Assembly (NCBI GenBank): GCA_021801545.1 | Contig: JAJYXX010000326.1 | Location: forward strand, 1 to 8,341 | From: Chloroflexota bacterium | GTDB taxonomy: Bacteria > Chloroflexota > Limnocylindria > Limnocylindrales > CSP1-4 | Length of the DNA: 8,341 nt | Direction: 5' to 3' | In this document: piece after piece, positions 5,746 through 8,341 of the stretch | How the letters are laid out: every line of letters starts with the position of its first letter | Numbering within the stretch: position 1 is the stretch's first letter | Program-made: the position numbers and the translations under genes | The notes under the pieces: generated by a model | Databases searched by the model: none | Seen by the model: only the letters and a program-made list of their open reading frames with translations | Told to the model about the DNA's origin: nothing

Positions 5746-5751
5746 TATACT
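5746..5751 (+). promoter_or_regulatory. Probable -10 box (TATACT) for lhr, leaderless
   Basis: TATACT at 5746-5751, one base from the TATAAT consensus, stands out in this GC-rich sequence. It ends 9 bases before the GTG at 5761, with no Shine-Dalgarno between, which predicts a leaderless mRNA. The region where a -35 would sit (about 5723-5728) has no TTGACA-like hexamer but holds TCGGT repeats (5725-5729, 5731-5735, 5735-5739). The rest of the 5606-5760 gap shows only weak potential hairpins and no gene. Confidence 0.6.
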
Positions 5752-5760
5752 CGCCTTCCC

Positions 5761-8341
5761 GTGGCACCTCGAACGCGCCCGTCGCTCCGTCTACCCGCCG
5801 CCGTCCGTTCTCCGTCCGCCGGCGACCCGCTGGCGCGCTTCACGCCGGCCGTCGCCGAGTGGTTCCGGGCCACGTTCGAGTCCCCGACCCAGGCGCAGGC
5901 CCAGGGCTGGGCGGCGATCTCGGATGGTCGCCATACGCTCATTCACGCCCCCACCGGCAGCGGCAAGACCCTGGCCGCGTTCCTCTGGTGCCTGGACCGC
6001 CTGGTGGTCCACCCCTCGCCCGTGACGCCGGCCGCCACGCGGGTCCTGTACGTCTCGCCGCTCAAGGCCCTGACCTATGACATCGAGCGGAACCTTCGCG
6101 CGCCGCTCGCCGGGATCGCGATGGCGGGCTCTCGGCTCGGCCGGCCGATTCCGCCGATCACCGTCGGGACGCGCACCGGTGACACCACAAGCGAGGAGCG
6201 CCGCCGGCTCGCCCGGCGACCGCCGGACATCCTCATCACGACACCCGAGTCGCTCTACCTGCTGCTGACGAGCTCGGCGCGGGAGATCCTGCGCGGCGTC
6301 GAGCATGTCATCGTCGACGAGGTCCACGCGATCGCGGGCTCCAAGCGGGGTGCCCATCTGACCCTCAGCCTGGAGCGGCTCGAGCGCCTGACCGCCCGCC
6401 CGCCGCAGCGGATCGGACTGTCGGCGACGCAGCGGCCGCTCGAGACGATCGCCCGGTTCCTGGGTGGAGCCGGCCCCGGCCGCGAGGTGGCGATCGTCGA
6501 CGCGGGCGCGCGCAAGCCGCTCGACCTGCAGGTCGTTGTGCCCGTCGAGGACATGGGCCACTTCGGCGCAGCCATTCCCCTCGAGGAGCTGCCCGGCGGG
6601 CCGGCGGCCGGCCCCGAGGCCCGGATCTCGATCTGGCCGGCGATCCACCCCCGGATCCTGGATCTCATCCGCGCCCATCGCTCGACGATCGTGTTCTGCA
6701 ACAGCCGCCGTCTCGCGGAGCGGCTCGCCGCCCGCCTCAACGAGCTCGCCGGCGAGGACCTGGTCAGGGCCCACCACGGCTCGATCGCCCGCGAGCAGCG
6801 GGTCGCGATCGAGGAGGAGCTCAAGGCCGGGCGGCTTCCGGCCCTCGTCGCCACCTCGAGCCTGGAGCTGGGGATCGACATGGGCGAGGTCGATCTCGTC
6901 ATCCAGGTCGAGTCCCCGACCTCGGTCGCCCGCGGCCTCCAGCGCATCGGCCGGGCCGGCCACCAGGTCGGCGCTCCGAGCAGCGGGGTCATCTTCCCGA
7001 AGTATCGCGGCGACCTGCTCGAGTCCGCGGTGGTCACCGCCCGCATGCACGAGGGAGCGATCGAATCGACCATCCCGCCGCGCAACCCGCTCGACGTCCT
7101 CGCCCAGCAGATCGTCGCCATGACGGTCATGGATCGCTGGACGGTCGACGAGCTGGCCGAGGTCGTCACCCGGGCGGCGCCGTTCGAGACGCTCAGCCGG
7201 GAGGTCCTCGAAGGTGTTCTTGCGATGCTTGCCGGGGCCTACCCGTCGGACGAGTTCGCCGAGCTCAGGCCGCGCCTCACCTGGGATCGCCTGACCGGGA
7301 TCGTCGAGGGCCGCCGCGACGCCCGGGTGGTCGCCGTGACGAGCGGCGGGACGATCCCCGATCGCGGCCTCTACGGCGTGTTCATGATCGGCGAGGCGGG
7401 CACGCCCGGCCGCCGGGTCGGCGAGCTCGACGAGGAGATGGTCTACGAGACGCGGGCGGGCGAGGTGATCACGCTGGGTGCGTCGTCGTGGCGGGTCGAG
7501 GCGATCGAGCGCGACCGGGTGATCGTGTCGCCCGCCCCGGGACAACCCGGCAAGCTGCCCTTCTGGCACGGCGACGCCGCCGGCCGGCCGATCGAGCTGG
7601 GCCGGGCGCTCGGCGCGTTCACCCGTGAGCTCGAGGCCGACCTCGGGCGGGGCGCGCGCGGCCGATCGGCGGCGCTCGCCCGGCTCGTCGAGCGCCACGA
7701 TCTCGACCGCCTGGCGGCCGAGAACCTGCTCTCGTACCTCGAGGAGGAGCGCGAGGTCGTGGGAGCGCTGCCGACCGATCGGCGGATCGTCGTCGAGCGC
7801 TTCCGCGACGAGCTCGGCGACTGGCGGCTGTGTCTCCTCACGCCGTTCGGCGGTTGCGTCCACGCGCCCTGGTCGATCGCCCTGGAGGCTCGCCTCGCGG
7901 AGCGCCTGGGCGTCGAGGTCCAGACGATCTGGTCCGACGACGGGATCGCGATCCGCCTCCCCGAAGGGGACCTCGAGGGGATCGAGGGGCTCCTGTTCCC
8001 GGAGCCCGACGAGATCGAGGACCTCGTCGTCGGCGGGGTGGGCGGGTCGGCGCTCTTCGCCGCCCGCTTCCGCGAGAACGCCGCCCGGGCGCTCCTCCTC
8101 CCGCGTCGCCGGCCGGGGACGCGCACGCCGCTCTGGCAGCAACGCCAGCGGGCCGCCGATCTGCTCGCCGTCGCCTCGCGCTACGGCAGCTTCCCGATTC
8201 TCGTCGAGACGTACCGCGAGTGCCTGTCGGATGTCTTCGATGTGCCCGCCCTGCGCGAGCTGCTGGCCGGGGTCCGGCGGCGCGAGATCGCGGTCACGAG
8301 CGTCGAAACGCTCCGGGCCTCACCCTTCGCGAGCTCTCTCC
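5761..8341 (+). CDS. lhr: Lhr-type superfamily 2 DNA helicase, 3' end beyond window (860 codons visible)
   Basis: Lhr is an ATP-dependent 3'-5' DNA translocase/helicase linked to DNA repair. The helicase motifs are intact in order: Q-motif-like PTQAQ (42-46), Walker A APTGSGKT (63-70), DEVH box (186-189), SAT (221-223), TSSLELGIDMGEVD (365-378) and QRIGRAGH (394-401). These cover two RecA domains to about residue 450. A winged-helix-like region follows, then the Lhr-specific core: YETRAGEVITLGASSW (562-577), GQPGKLPFW (ending Trp602, probably matching the DNA-contacting Trp597 of mycobacterial Lhr), LGDWRLCLLTPFG (685-697), GGSALFAARF (761-770) and PLWQQRQRA (790-798). The frame is open to the right edge; about 860 residues matches the Lhr core, and full-length Lhr adds a C-terminal part near 600 residues that cannot be judged here. 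The GTG at 5761 is chosen because of the TATACT box nine bases upstream; the first 22 residues are low complexity. A 783-codon open frame lies antisense to it and is a shadow. Confidence 0.93.
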   Translation, partial: MAPRTRPSLRLPAAVRSPSAGDPLARFTPAVAEWFRATFESPTQAQAQGWAAISDGRHTLIHAPTGSGKTLAAFLWCLDRLVVHPSPVTPAATRVLYVSPLKALTYDIERNLRAPLAGIAMAGSRLGRPIPPITVGTRTGDTTSEERRRLARRPPDILITTPESLYLLLTSSAREILRGVEHVIVDEVHAIAGSKRGAHLTLSLERLERLTARPPQRIGLSATQRPLETIARFLGGAGPGREVAIVDAGARKPLDLQVVVPVEDMGHFGAAIPLEELPGGPAAGPEARISIWPAIHPRILDLIRAHRSTIVFCNSRRLAERLAARLNELAGEDLVRAHHGSIAREQRVAIEEELKAGRLPALVATSSLELGIDMGEVDLVIQVESPTSVARGLQRIGRAGHQVGAPSSGVIFPKYRGDLLESAVVTARMHEGAIESTIPPRNPLDVLAQQIVAMTVMDRWTVDELAEVVTRAAPFETLSREVLEGVLAMLAGAYPSDEFAELRPRLTWDRLTGIVEGRRDARVVAVTSGGTIPDRGLYGVFMIGEAGTPGRRVGELDEEMVYETRAGEVITLGASSWRVEAIERDRVIVSPAPGQPGKLPFWHGDAAGRPIELGRALGAFTRELEADLGRGARGRSAALARLVERHDLDRLAAENLLSYLEEEREVVGALPTDRRIVVERFRDELGDWRLCLLTPFGGCVHAPWSIALEARLAERLGVEVQTIWSDDGIAIRLPEGDLEGIEGLLFPEPDEIEDLVVGGVGGSALFAARFRENAARALLLPRRRPGTRTPLWQQRQRAADLLAVASRYGSFPILVETYRECLSDVFDVPALRELLAGVRRREIAVTSVETLRASPFASSL

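Noticed and set aside
4733..5767. 344-codon minus-strand frame opposite the two-repeat protein
   Set aside because: The plus frame has balanced amino acid use, alternating hydrophobic strands, a ribosome binding site and an internal repeat; the minus frame is Arg/Pro-rich and low complexity.
5791..8142. A 783-codon open frame on the minus strand opposite lhr
   Set aside because: The plus strand carries a complete set of helicase and Lhr motifs in one frame. The minus frame is Arg/Asp/Pro/Glu-rich with no recognisable domain and is the usual antisense shadow of a GC-rich gene.

Overview
The window is a GC-rich, gene-dense piece of bacterial chromosome with no mobile element, CRISPR array, rRNA or tRNA that I can see. 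Third codon positions are almost always G or C, GTG starts are common, and several genes appear to have leaderless promoters. Together with a DUF3052-type protein and an Lhr helicase of the actinobacterial type, this suggests an actinobacterium or a high-GC Chloroflexota lineage. The assignment is an inference from style, not from a marker gene.

Layout, left to right. (1) A leftward pair: the first 31 codons of an unidentified gene run off the left edge, and its GTG start overlaps the stop of a DUF3052-like gene. (2) Divergent from these, reading rightward, is a 586-residue protein joining a complete AcuC-type zinc deacetylase to a C-terminal GNAT acetyltransferase-like domain. A stem-loop follows it. 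(3) A rightward DoxX/DoxD-like membrane protein with a very strong ribosome binding site. (4) Convergent to it, a leftward class III PLP enzyme that matches 2,2-dialkylglycine decarboxylase closely, with some changed active-site residues. Its last codons lie in a 17-bp tandem repeat and a perfect palindrome. (5) Divergent from that, a rightward 208-residue protein I do not recognise, apparently made of two copies of one domain and ending in another perfect 24-bp palindrome. (6) A rightward Lhr superfamily 2 helicase, cut off by the right edge after 860 residues. It is open to the end of the window and starts at a GTG just after a TATACT box.

The genes do not form one operon. Orientation changes after DUF3052, after doxX and after the decarboxylase, so there are at least four or five transcription units. 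No pathway clearly joins them. The most notable item is the AcuC-GNAT fusion. In Bacillus the AcuA acetyltransferase and AcuC deacetylase are separate proteins that reversibly acetylate acetyl-CoA synthetase; here an eraser and a probable writer share one chain. The two-repeat unknown protein and the palindromes over two gene ends are the next most interesting features. I found no convincing multi-gene new system.
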